64,000 nt of DNA from CBDCLY01 sp965218715 (lineage in GTDB: Bacteria > Bacteroidota > Bacteroidia > Flavobacteriales_E > Vicingaceae): the NCBI GenBank assembly GCA_965218715.1, contig CBDCLY010000027.1:62001-126000 (forward strand), in the 5' to 3' direction. The notes beneath the pieces were generated by a model, which was not told the origin of the DNA, did no database searches, and worked only from the letters and a program-made list of their open reading frames with translations. Position 1 is the stretch's first letter. The number at the start of each line of letters is the position of its first letter. The translations under genes and the position numbers were made by a program. Below are positions 18,900 through 28,800 of this stretch, in pieces.

Positions 18900-19562
18900 A
18901 TGAGAATTACAATAAAAAGACTATTGGGCCCTTGTTTAAAATTTGGCGCAAAGCTTTATTTCTCAAAACCAAGAAGATACAATTTCAAAAACATAAAGGG
19001 AGTTGTTCAGCCTGGTGTTTTCTATCCTCATTTAACCATAAGCACTAAGGTGTTATTGAAGCAATTAGACTTGTTGGATTTAAAGAATATGTCGTTTTTG
19101 GAATTGGGTTCAGGTTCTGGGATTATTAGTGTTCTCGCTGCTAAAAAAGGCGCAAAAGTTCTCTCTACTGACATCAACACCAATGCCATTGAGAATACAA
19201 TAATAAATGCCAAGCGCAATCAAGTTGAAATTGAAACCTTGGAATCTGACTTATTTGATAAAATTGACAATCAAATCTTTGACTGGATAGTCATTAACCC
19301 TCCTTATTATCCTAAAGCACCAGCTAGTGTAGAGGAAAGGGCGTGGTTTTGTGGAAAAGACTTTGAGTATTTTAAAAAGTTATTTCAACAAATTCACGCA
19401 TATTTTGGTGATAAATCTTCTGTTTGGATGATTTTATCTGAAGATTGTGAAATGGATAAAATAGCCAATCTTGCTCTCGAACATGAATTAAACATGCAAC
19501 AGATTCATTACGAAAAGGTTTGGGGGGAGGGCAATAGCATATTTCAGTTAAAAAGTGTCTAA
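18900..19562 (+). CDS. Class I SAM-dependent methyltransferase, PrmC/HemK-like NPPY type
   Basis: A 220-residue protein. Motif I is SFLELGSGSGIISVLAAKKG, the acidic motif II is VLSTDINTNAI, and motif IV is WIVINPPYYP. NPPY is typical of enzymes methylating amide or amino nitrogens (PrmC, small RNA methylases). It is shorter than PrmC and lacks its N-terminal helical domain, so the target is open. It lies 15 bases after the secreted protein gene, and its 3' end overlaps the convergent GNAT-like gene by 15 bases. Confidence 0.8.
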   Translation: MRITIKRLLGPCLKFGAKLYFSKPRRYNFKNIKGVVQPGVFYPHLTISTKVLLKQLDLLDLKNMSFLELGSGSGIISVLAAKKGAKVLSTDINTNAIENTIINAKRNQVEIETLESDLFDKIDNQIFDWIVINPPYYPKAPASVEERAWFCGKDFEYFKKLFQQIHAYFGDKSSVWMILSEDCEMDKIANLALEHELNMQQIHYEKVWGEGNSIFQLKSV

Positions 19563-20483
19563 GTCCCCATAGGTAAAAGCCATCTTTTTAAAATCGAAAC
19601 TTGAACTGAAGTCTTTGAATCCGATTAACCAAGAGTCTAAGAAACTGTGTTCACCTGCAAGATCTTTGTATAAGCGACTTTCTTTACTAGCTTGCAATAC
19701 CAACTGATGAAAACCTAATTCTTTCCCTAAGGAAATAAGTTCCTGAAGCAAGAATTTTATTTCGGTTTTAGATTGATATTCTAAATCACCAATTAGCAGA
19801 CCACCTTCTGTTTTAATCCAAGCCAAACCATGACTTAATTTTAAATGATAGTTAAAACTAAAAGAGCGATAAGCGTAAAATTCTGAGCTTCGATCAACAC
19901 CCCCTTGCTGATGAAAATGAATAGAGCTAAGCGGCTTCTTGTCAATAATTAATCCCTCTAATTTCTTTTGAATCGACTTTTGAAAAGCAGCTTTTAATCG
20001 TTCGCTTTTTCTGGTCAATTGCTCTTTTGAAATTTTTGAAAGTGGAATTATCAAACATTTCATTCTTTCATTTCCCTTCCAGTTTAACTTATTGACATAC
20101 CCATATTCTGAATTTTGGTTTGGGAAACCCCACACGAATTGCACGTTTTTCTGTTGAAGCAAGTCGTCTGTTCTTAACCCTAAATCAGTAAAAAGGCCAT
20201 TTCCTACTTCCGACTTTATGGTCATCGCATCTCCATATTGTGCTGCTAATTCCTTTGTTTCACCCTGCTTCATAATGACTGGAATTGCCCCATGGAAAGC
20301 GACTGGTCGATCATTTTTGAAAGCAAAGTGGCCTTGGGCAGAAATGCCAGTATATTCATTTCTAAACTTGGAATTGATAAAGTTCAAAGTGTATTTGTTG
20401 CCAAAAACCTTAGCGTACAATTCTATCAAATGATGTTGATTAGACCTATCCAAGGCCTCAAAACGATATGCTAATTTTTTCAC
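19548..20483 (-). CDS. GNAT/FemAB-like acyltransferase
   Basis: A 311-residue protein from the GTG at 20483. This start overlaps the stop of the upstream SGNH gene (GTGA), so coupling is likely. A longer frame to 20564 lies inside the SGNH gene and is rejected. The N-terminal ~190 residues have a GNAT-like plan: KVFGNKYTLNFINSKF, then FKNDRPVAFHGAIPV, then QYGDAMTIKSEVGNGLFT, then VWGFPNQNSEYGYV. This matches large GNAT proteins common in glycan clusters of Bacteroidota, thought to acylate sugar amines. Acyl donor and acceptor are unknown. Confidence 0.7.
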   Translation of the reverse strand: MKKLAYRFEALDRSNQHHLIELYAKVFGNKYTLNFINSKFRNEYTGISAQGHFAFKNDRPVAFHGAIPVIMKQGETKELAAQYGDAMTIKSEVGNGLFTDLGLRTDDLLQQKNVQFVWGFPNQNSEYGYVNKLNWKGNERMKCLIIPLSKISKEQLTRKSERLKAAFQKSIQKKLEGLIIDKKPLSSIHFHQQGGVDRSSEFYAYRSFSFNYHLKLSHGLAWIKTEGGLLIGDLEYQSKTEIKFLLQELISLGKELGFHQLVLQASKESRLYKDLAGEHSFLDSWLIGFKDFSSSFDFKKMAFTYGDLDTF

Positions 20484-21547
20484 TTTAACTCTGCCTTTGC
20501 ACTTTGATTTAACAATATATTGGCAACTGCCTGATGGCCTTTTGCGTTCCAATGTGAATCGCAAGTTAAATAATACTTCTCAAGTGAGTTTGACTGCTCT
20601 TTAAAGTGACTGTAAAGCCCAATAAACTCAATGTCGAGCTCACTGCAAACTTGCGCTATCAGTTGCTCAATATTGTCATCATTTTTTGGCTTTTGTAAAT
20701 CTAGGTGAGAGGGGATGCAAATGATTTTTAAGTCTTTATTCGCTGCTGCGACTTTCATTTTCTCTATTGAAAACTTTAACCTCAACCATTCTTCTTCAGT
20801 GAAATTGAAATAATCGCTTTGACTTTGATTATTGCTTGAATTTTCGAATTGATATTTTATAGACTCCTTGAGATAGAATAGAGCATCGTAGGTATAGGTG
20901 TAAGATTTTAGAACCCTTTTCCACAGTTTATTGGATTTTTCTTTAGGGATTTCAGAACTGGGTTTTTGAAGCACATAGTTTGGATAGTTTCCCACCCAAG
21001 TTGGTCTTGTAGGTTGTGAGTTAGGCTCTAGATTGGGTTGGTCATCATTAAAATCATTGCTTGGGAATAAGGCCCATACAACCTCAGAATGATTCCATTT
21101 ACCTGCTAGATTTGAGTAAATAGAAAAAGCTTGAGTGCTGCCCTTATCTGCCATAGCAAAGTTGAGGTGAGGGATTCCCCTTGTTTCCTCTAAAAGGTCT
21201 GATAAGCGCTCCTCCTCTTGCACTCCAACTCCCTCCATAAAAGAATCTCCTATCACAATTACACGATTGCTGTCGCCATTCTTGGCTGCTAAAGTTTCAC
21301 GAAATCCATATTCATTGAAGTGGTATACATTCTCTAGGCAATTCTTTTTTACAATAAAGCTAGAATTCTTCTTATGGATATATCCAAATTCAGGATGATG
21401 TTCTGGTAAAAAATCTTCATGAGGATTTAGCGAATAATTGGGCATTAAAATATTGATCCAAGCAAATTTGCAAGCAACATGAAGTGTTAATTCAAGCAGC
21501 AAGAAAAAAAAGAGCAAACTGAAGAGGTAAGAGAAAAATCTAGACAT
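20480..21547 (-). CDS. Membrane-anchored SGNH/GDSL hydrolase-like protein (copy B)
   Basis: A 355-residue protein with one N-terminal membrane segment (YLFSLLFFFLLLELTLHV). The SGNH blocks are VIGDSFMEGVGV (Ser), LFPSNDFNDDQP (Asn) and CDSHWNAKGH (Asp/His). It aligns with copy A (11898) throughout, including PHLNFAMAD against EHLNFGMSG, the YTYTYDALFYLKE helix and WLRLKFSIEKMK. The two are therefore paralogues. It acts on the periplasmic side, probably on O-acyl groups of a glycan. It is followed by FkbM upstream (adjacent bases) and the GNAT-like gene downstream (GTGA overlap), forming one operon. Confidence 0.82.
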   Translation of the reverse strand: MSRFFSYLFSLLFFFLLLELTLHVACKFAWINILMPNYSLNPHEDFLPEHHPEFGYIHKKNSSFIVKKNCLENVYHFNEYGFRETLAAKNGDSNRVIVIGDSFMEGVGVQEEERLSDLLEETRGIPHLNFAMADKGSTQAFSIYSNLAGKWNHSEVVWALFPSNDFNDDQPNLEPNSQPTRPTWVGNYPNYVLQKPSSEIPKEKSNKLWKRVLKSYTYTYDALFYLKESIKYQFENSSNNQSQSDYFNFTEEEWLRLKFSIEKMKVAAANKDLKIICIPSHLDLQKPKNDDNIEQLIAQVCSELDIEFIGLYSHFKEQSNSLEKYYLTCDSHWNAKGHQAVANILLNQSAKAELK

Positions 21548-22378
21548 CTATAGTTCCCATTTTGAAAAAATGATGGAAGAGTTTCCGTAAATCTTGGGTT
21601 GGTTTAGAAGATCAAAAGACTTGACTGACTGCTGATTCATACTATAAATGTATGGATACTTTTCAAGGCCTAAAATACTGTGCTTCCATGCCTCAAGTAT
21701 CCACTTTTTGGCAACATTAAGCTTGAATAAACGATTCAACTTTAAAGCAAACAAGGCAATGCCTCTATTTCGAAAGTTCTTTCTGAACAATGCTTCTTCA
21801 TAAAGATCAACATGAAACGAAACCATTAAGGTTGGAAGACCTTTAAGAGTTTCAGATGATTTCCATGAATTTAAAAAATGAAACTCAGCACCCTCAACAT
21901 CCAATTTAATGAAATCAATTTGGTCGATCTTCTTTTGTGTTTTAAAATCATCAATGGAGAGGCAATTTACTTGGCTAGAACTTAGCTGATCTTTGGCGCG
22001 ATTTAACAAACTTGAGGATGACTGTCCGTATTTAAATCTAGCATTCAAAGGCCTTGTTCCACTTTTAATGTCAATGGCGCAATTGTGCGTTTTTATTTGA
22101 CCAGGCAGCGATTTATTTATTAAAACATTCTGTTCAAGGTCTGGAAATATTTCTGGATCTGGTTCAATTGCTTCTACCTTGCATGCCATGGAAGATGCAT
22201 AAAGACTTAATGGCCCCGCCCAGGCGCCAATGTCTATAAAAACATTTCCAGGTTTTAAAAAAAGCTCTAGAACCTTGAAGCTTTCTTTTTCCCAGTTTCC
22301 AGAAGAAATGAATTCCCAATAGTTCTTGTGAGAGCTAGGGTCTACTTCAAATTTTCTTGAATTTATTTTAATCTCCAT
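21548..22378 (-). CDS. FkbM family methyltransferase
   Basis: A 276-residue protein from the ATG at 22378, which overlaps the end of the broken SGNH gene by 11 bases. A longer frame to 22432 is rejected. FkbM motifs are NVFIDIGAWAGPLSLYA, EAIEPDPEIFPDLEQNV, and DFIKLDVEGAEFHFLNSW with the conserved DVEGAE. FkbM enzymes O-methylate sugars or natural products. Here it probably methylates a glycan residue. It stays intact although its three upstream operon neighbours are broken, so it is either expressed independently or newly inactivated upstream. Confidence 0.9.
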   Translation of the reverse strand: MEIKINSRKFEVDPSSHKNYWEFISSGNWEKESFKVLELFLKPGNVFIDIGAWAGPLSLYASSMACKVEAIEPDPEIFPDLEQNVLINKSLPGQIKTHNCAIDIKSGTRPLNARFKYGQSSSSLLNRAKDQLSSSQVNCLSIDDFKTQKKIDQIDFIKLDVEGAEFHFLNSWKSSETLKGLPTLMVSFHVDLYEEALFRKNFRNRGIALFALKLNRLFKLNVAKKWILEAWKHSILGLEKYPYIYSMNQQSVKSFDLLNQPKIYGNSSIIFSKWEL

Positions 22379-23332
22379 TGATGAAAACTTCTTGATTATT
22401 AAGAATGATTTGAGCAAGGCGGAGCTGACCATATGGACTTAAATGAGGGTCGTTCTTATAATACAATTCACTCGGTTTTGGATCTGATTGGAATTCTGAA
22501 AGGGGATTGATTAAAGTTAAACTGGGGAAATCTTGCTCTATTTGATGAAGTAGAGGAAAATGGGAATTCAATTGATTAGTATCCAAATTTGCTCCTAAAT
22601 TTTGAAATTGTTTCAATTGTTCCATATTGATTTGAGCGACATGGGGTATTATCAATAAGACGGGTTTCTGGCGATGTTTAAGCGATTTTAATAAACGACT
22701 GAAAGTGTTTTTCCAAACCAGGTAATTTTCTTTCTGCTTGCCTGTAAGCATGATTGTTTGTTGTAAATAGCTGGGGTCCATTGCAAACTGCTGAACCACT
22801 CTGGAGGAGTAATTTGATTTGGCTTTTTCTGGGTTTTCAACTTCTGATACTCTAAAACTAGCCAATCGATAGTTGAGGTATTTCATTACAAGAAAGCGGT
22901 CACTTAGCCACAAATAGAGGCTTTTCAAAAAAAAGGGAGATTCAAACTTAGAAAGTGAACGGATGTCTATAAGATCGTTCCCTAGGTAAAATTGGAAAAA
23001 AACGATGTCTGGATTAAATTCCTCAAGCCTCTTTTCAAAAAAAAAGCTCTTGTTGACGAATTTCCAATACCAGATACAGAAGCATTTAAAAATTGAAAGT
23101 TTTGCAAATGATTTGATAATTGCTCAACGTAATTATTGGGGTAAGCAGAAAAAGAATCACCAATAACAAGCATCCTTTTTTTTGATTCTTCAGGTTGAAT
23201 GTTCTCATTTATTAGGGACAGCTCATTTTTATAAAAATCAAGCAATTGCAATCGGTAAATACCCTCCAGCAGCAGCAGAACGCTTAAGCCCAAAAACAAC
23301 AAGTATGCAATGGCCTGCAGGATTTTCTTCAT
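22368..23332 (-). pseudogene. SGNH/GDSL hydrolase-like gene (copy C) with a one-base frameshift
   Basis: The first frame (23332-22982) has a membrane anchor (MKKILQAIAYLLFLGLSVLL) and block I MLVIGDSFSAYPNNYV, but terminates early. The second (up to 22368) has NDPHLSPYGQLRLAQ, the block V equivalent. Adding one T to the minus-strand T9 run (plus 23037-23045) restores AFFFEKRLEEFNPDIVFF, then QFYLGNDLIDI, and on without stops. Exactly one base is missing, in a homopolymer. Less similar to copies A and B than they are to each other. Its last codons overlap the FkbM start. Confidence 0.8.
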
Positions 23333-23337
23333 CTTGT

Positions 23338-24757
23338 TTACGCTTTTAATCGGATAAGTTGCAAATAGTTTAAACGAGAAATCAAAGCAAAGAAGAAGAG
23401 TTTAAGCGAGGCACTTATTCGACCAGATTTTAACAGAATTAATTGTTGTTTTTCTCTAAATCTTCTATGTATAAAGCGGTGAAGTTTTTTGTAAAAGGCT
23501 GGTGAAAAGCTTCCTTCATACATCAAAAGAAGTTCATCAGAATCGGTCCAATTTGCCTTATGGTCCAATTGTTCTTTTACCTTTTCATAAAAATTTAGTC
23601 CCAGGCAAGGGGTAAGAAACTGAGACACCTATGTCATGTGGCATTTGCTGAAAAAGCATATCAAGCGTTGCTCTAACATCATCCCATTCTTCTCCTAGGT
23701 ACCCAAATTGAAGGAAGTAGCAGGGTTTAATTTGATGCATTTTCATTAAACGAGTAGCTTCAAGAATTTGCTCCACCTTTGTTCCTTTATCCATGGCATC
23801 TAGAATTTTCTGAGAACCACTTTCAGCCCCAATCCAAACTTCTTGACAACCGGCCTCGGCTAAACATTTAACGGTATCAGATTGAAGCAACAAATCTGCC
23901 CTTGATTGAATTTTAAAGGGAATTTTTTATGCCTTGACTTTTCAAAATGGAATTGAATTCTTGCACCCAATTGGGCTTTAAACCGAAGATATCATCACAA
24001 AACCAGATGTGATCAAAATCAAATAAGGATTGTATCAGCTTAATTTCTTCAACTACATGTTCTGGAGATCTAGTGTTATAACGATTGCCATAAATTGGTT
24101 TTGCACACCAATTGCATTTAAAGGGACAACCCCTTGTTGTGGCTAGATTAATGGAAAAGTAACCATGTGTACTCCAAGCCTCTTGGTAAGGCTGAATGTT
24201 GATAATATCCCAAGCAGGAAGAGGCAATTTTGACAAGTTGTTCATTACAGCCCTTGGTTTGGTTTTAAGCGATTCTTCAGCCTTCTTTTATCGCAATTCC
24301 ATCAATTTCGTTTAAACTATTATTTGATTGAATTGCTTGTAGCAATTCAATCAAGGTTTGGTCAGCTTCTCCGAGAATGACAGCATCTGCTCCAGCATTG
24401 AGGTATTTATCAAAATGATCGGTTGAGTCGCTGCTAGAAACAAAAACGGGTAAGCCTTTCGATTTAGCTTTTTTTATCATTTCAATGGCAGCATCTCTCA
24501 TTCGCGTTAGGCACATTTTTCGTGAGATAATTGAAGCCATCGTCGTAGATGACTAAAACGTCTGGCTTATCTTCAAGATAAGTGTTAAGTTCTAGAGGAG
24601 AATCGGCAAAATTAGTGTCAAATAGAGCCACCTCATGCCCCTCTAACCTGACATTTGATGCGGCCTGAATGGTTGCCAGTGGAGGGTAAGGTTTTCTTTG
24701 TTTGAATTGTTTTTCATCAAACTTTAGAAAATAACTATGAGTGAACAGCACTTTCAT
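23338..24757 (-). pseudogene. B12-binding radical SAM gene broken by four frameshifts
   Basis: Five successive fragments align in order with the intact paralogue at 13842. They are MKVLFTHSYFLKFDEKQ...PYPPLATI; AGADAVILGEADQTL; TTRGCPFKCNWCAKPIYG (cluster motif intact); VWIGAESGSQKILDAM; and a C-terminal helix-rich end. Three breaks are one-base gains in short A/T runs (plus 24516-24520, 23924-23929, 23589-23593). The fourth, near 24275-24285, is not clearly in a run. Restoring them gives about 470 residues. Its start overlaps the 3' end of the nucleotidyltransferase pseudogene by 23 bases. No active enzyme is expected. Confidence 0.85.
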
Positions 24758-25641
24758 GGGGCAGAATTATCTCATTTAAGTTGGCTTCAAATTGTTTTAA
24801 AACTTTGCTTTGAAAATCGCTTGGATGATGTTTAGAGATTCCTCTATTGCTTCGCATCGTTAACTCCAATTTGGGAGCAGAAAAGTTCTTAAACTTTTGC
24901 CTCCACCTCTTATAAAGTTATGCGCATGAACCAAAGATCAATTCTATCGGAAAAAGAATTGTTAAACAAAGCTTCTATGAACTTTTAAAACCCTTTACTT
25001 TTTGGGTTAATGTTATAGTTTTGGGCGGTTTAAAGACCCAGGAATAAACTCATTTGTCCAGTTGTTTATCTCCTTAAAATGACCAATCAATTCGGGATTG
25101 TAAACCGAAAGAAGATGCTTCACTTCAATGGCAGTAAACATGTTTTTGTCCTTGATCTTTAAGTTGTTTTCATCAACAAAGTAGTTGACGCAAAAGTATT
25201 TTCTTGAATTTAACAAGAACACCTTTTTATACAAAACCAATAAGGTTCTACAAATCCAAAGTCGGTCCGCTTTTGTAATGATAAAAAAGTCGATATCACC
25301 GTCTTCGTGCATTACATTTTTTGAAAGTGAGCCAGAAAATTCCTATACCTCTAACAAATGGAAAAGAGGCGATTAGTTTAGCATAACGAGGAAGCTTTTC
25401 AAAATAATGCTTGGCTAGGTTTTCCTTTTCAATTCTTGAGTTAACTTGAGAATCGACTTTTTTATTAATGCTGATGTAATTCTTGTGCTCAAAGCAAATT
25501 TCATTAGCAACTAAAGCGCTCAGACTTTCTTGAAAATTCTTCCTCCTCGAGACGAATATTTAACAGAGTCATCAATTCGCTTTTTAAAAGCGGATGCTGA
25601 AAAATTTCGAAATAAGCGAGCAGTTTTACGATTGGTTCCAA
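24735..25641 (-). pseudogene. Degenerate nucleotidyltransferase-like gene
   Basis: Pieces in several frames read as one protein: EPIVKLLAYFEIFQHPLLKS; SLSALVANEICFEHKNY; FPFVRGIGI; then, after a +1 T at 25336-25339, SGSLSKNVMHEDGDIDFF. The last carries the GS...D-x-D signature of polymerase-beta-type nucleotidyltransferases. The body (25312-25013) is one frame, and the tail LYKRWRQKFKNF...KHHPSDFQSKVL is in another. At least four breaks plus an in-frame stop region near 24940-25010 mark real decay. Probable start is TTG 25641. The original role was perhaps nucleotidyl transfer in the glycan pathway. Confidence 0.7.
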
Positions 25642-25812
25642 GCGGGAAAGTTAAAAATTAAATCTAAGACCAATTTTGGAAACAGAGAGAAATGAGTGTG
25701 ATGACTTCAACCCAATCAGACATTTCCTTGCTTTAATTGAGGCGGAATTTTACCAGATTGCAGATACAAAAAGATAAATGGGTAAATTGCAAGACCCCAA
25801 AACAATAACCAT
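25642..25812. other. Intergenic region upstream of the giant secreted-protein gene
   Basis: 171 bases between the diverging nucleotidyltransferase remnant and the 6.4-kb gene. It must hold the promoter of the latter. TTG at 25758-25760 and TAAATTG at 25783-25789 are a weak, imperfect promoter candidate. No hairpin, repeat or short gene is evident. Confidence 0.4.
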
Positions 25813-28800
25813 ATGAAACTCTTTAAGAATTTATTAAGCTTAACAATTACATGTTTTGCGCTAGGTGCATTCGCGCAACCTGGTCAGATCGACTGTCATT
25901 ATGCAGATTACGGTCAATACATAAGCCAATACAATGGGGAAGCTATAGCTTCTAGAGCCGTTGATGTTTATGAGTCTGGAACACACTCAGGAAAATTTGT
26001 TACCGCTAATTATCAAAGAAGTGGTTCAGGAAATAGAGATTTGGTGATTTATCGTTTTAATGCAGACGGAACACTTGATAATACCTGGGGAACCTCTGGT
26101 GTTTTATCATTCAACTATGGAATTAGTACAACCAACAACACTGCCTCAGGAATTGCTGTTCTATCCAATGATAAAGTGGTAGTCGTTGGATACGATTATA
26201 ATGGATCGGGCAGGATAGGTACAGTTGCCTTGATTAATTCAAATGGAACACTAGATACTGGTTTTGATTCTGACGGGAAAAAAACATTCGCATTTGGCTC
26301 AACTCAAGATTACTTTTATGATGTTGCCCCAATGAGTGATGGCTCTTTTGTAATAGCATATCGAACAGAAAATGGAACTTCAATTGATGGTGCAGCCGTT
26401 AGAATCAACCAAACTGGAGGAGTTGTTTGGAACACTGCTATCAATTGGAACACCAATACTGGATCAGAATATTTTGAAGCCGCAGAATGTATAGCTGTCA
26501 AGGGAGACACAGTTTATGTTGGAGGATGGAGTGGAAATAGCACAGCAAGTAGTTCCATTGCAATGTTAAATTCTTCTGGAGCATTAATTACTTCTTTTGA
26601 TGGCGATGGTAAAAAGGTTTTTGACATTGACGGCACTGAAACGAGCGAAGGTTTAAACGATATTGAAATACTGAGCAATGGTGATTTGATTCTAGCTTCT
26701 GATGGAAGACCGGGCGGAGTAGAATCAATGAATGTAGTAAAAATGGGCAAAACAGGAACCCTAGACACCTCATTTGATGGAGATGGCATATTTTCATGGG
26801 CTTCAAACACAACGGGAGACTTTCACATTTACGGAGTTGAGGTACAGTCTGATGGAAAAATTCTTGGAATTGGTTACGCAGACACAACGAGCAATGTGGA
26901 CGATTATGTGGTTTTCAGGCTGAATACCAATGGGGCTTTAGATGCAAGCTATGGAACAGGTGGAGTAAAAACTTGGGACATGGGATTCGATTTACCAGAC
27001 CAGGCATATGACGCACATTTGAATTTACAAGAAAATTTAATTGTGGTGGGACACACAGGAGCTAGTAGTTCTTCAAACGTTTACTCAATGATGGTGCTGA
27101 ACGACGAAAGTGAGACACAAACCATTTGCGCTGGCATAGCTCTTCAAGATACAGCACCTGCAATTTTGGGTGACGAAGACATTATACTAGAAGTAGTTAT
27201 TCATGCAGACGGAGATCTTACTCCCTATACAGTTAGCAATTTTGCATTCAATACTACAGGAACAACATCTACAGCAGACATTACAGAAGCCAAGCTGTAT
27301 TATACAGGTTTAGAGAATAATTTTTCAAACGGCACTCAAGTAGGAAGCACTGTTAGCAATCCTGATGGCAGCTTCAATTTCAATGTTTCTCAAGCTATCG
27401 TAGGGGGGCCTAATCATTATTGGTTAGTATACAAAGTGGCAAGCGGGGCAACCGCTGGAAATGATTTAGATGCTCAATTCACCCAATTTACTTTGAGCAC
27501 AATTGGTGCACAAACACCAGCAATAACAAACCCCTCTGGAACAAGTCAAATTACAGACCCATACAGCCCAAAGTTATACTGGGCAGATAGTGGCACTGGA
27601 TATGATCATATTATGAGAAGCGATACATCTGGCGCTAATTCAATTGAAATTGTTCCTTCTATTGGAAGTGGAAGGTGGTTGGCATTAGATCTAACGAATG
27701 AGAAATTATACATTGTAGAAACTTCTGCAGATCTAATCTATACTTGTGATTTAGATGGCTCTAATTTGAGCACATGGAAATCTAGCATTTCAAGTCCAGG
27801 AGGAATCGCCATTGACAATACAAGAGGGAAAGTATATTGGTCAGATAATGCTTCAGGAGTTGAAGCAATTTATGTTGCTGATTTAGATGGATCCAATACA
27901 AGCACTTTAACCTCTGGAACTACCAATTCAATTGCTCAATTGTCTATTGATGAAAAAGCAAATGACCTGTATATAATGGATAGCAGTCATGATGCTATTT
28001 ACAAATACGACATCGACGGGTCAAGTATGAGTACTTTCAAAACTTTAGGAGGAAGCCCAGATGGTGTTTTTGCTGACACAGTTTCTAACATGGTGTATTG
28101 GAGTAATGATGCAAGTGGATTTGATCACATTAAAAAGTCGGCTTTTGACGGAACAGGAGAAACTACCGTATATAGTGGTTTAAATAACCCAAAAGGAATT
28201 TGGATATTTGATGGAAAATTGTATTATGGAGACAGTTCAGATGACGGTATATTTTTGGGCGATATTAATGGAGGAGCAACTACAAAAATTTACAACCCAA
28301 GTACAACCGCATCTAATATTTACCAACCTATAGTTAGTCCAGCCTTATCACCACCTGTAACACCAATTAGTGTTGCAATAAGCTCAAGCAGCAACCCTTC
28401 TTGCTTCAACGGCAACAACGGAAGTTTAACTGCCACAGCAAGTGATGGCACAACACCACATACTTATCTTTGGAGTACAGGAGCAAGCACTTCTACAATT
28501 TCTGGTTTATCTGCTGGCACCTATACAACTACAGTTACTGATGCTGGTGGAATAACGGCTACTGCATCAAGTACATTAACTCAACCCACTCAATTGCAGG
28601 GTACAGCAACAACTTCAACCAATGTTAGTTGCAATGGAGGATCAGATGGATCGGCAAGCATATCAGGAACAGGCGGATCAAGTCCTTATACTTATTCATG
28701 GAGCAATGGCGCGACATCTTCTTCTGTCTCTAGCTTGTCAGCGGGCACATATACAGTAACCATTACAGATGCGAATGGATGTACATTAAGCAATGCAACA

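Noticed and set aside
24925..24987. Short plus-strand frame beginning MNQRSILSEKELL
   Set aside because: Only 20 residues, and it lies within the decayed nucleotidyltransferase region on the other strand with no supporting signal.
22368..25812. Possible insertion sequence or phage remnant causing the gene decay
   Set aside because: Both strands were read for transposase-like frames, terminal inverted repeats and target duplications, and none was found. The fragments are all explained by the three broken genes.
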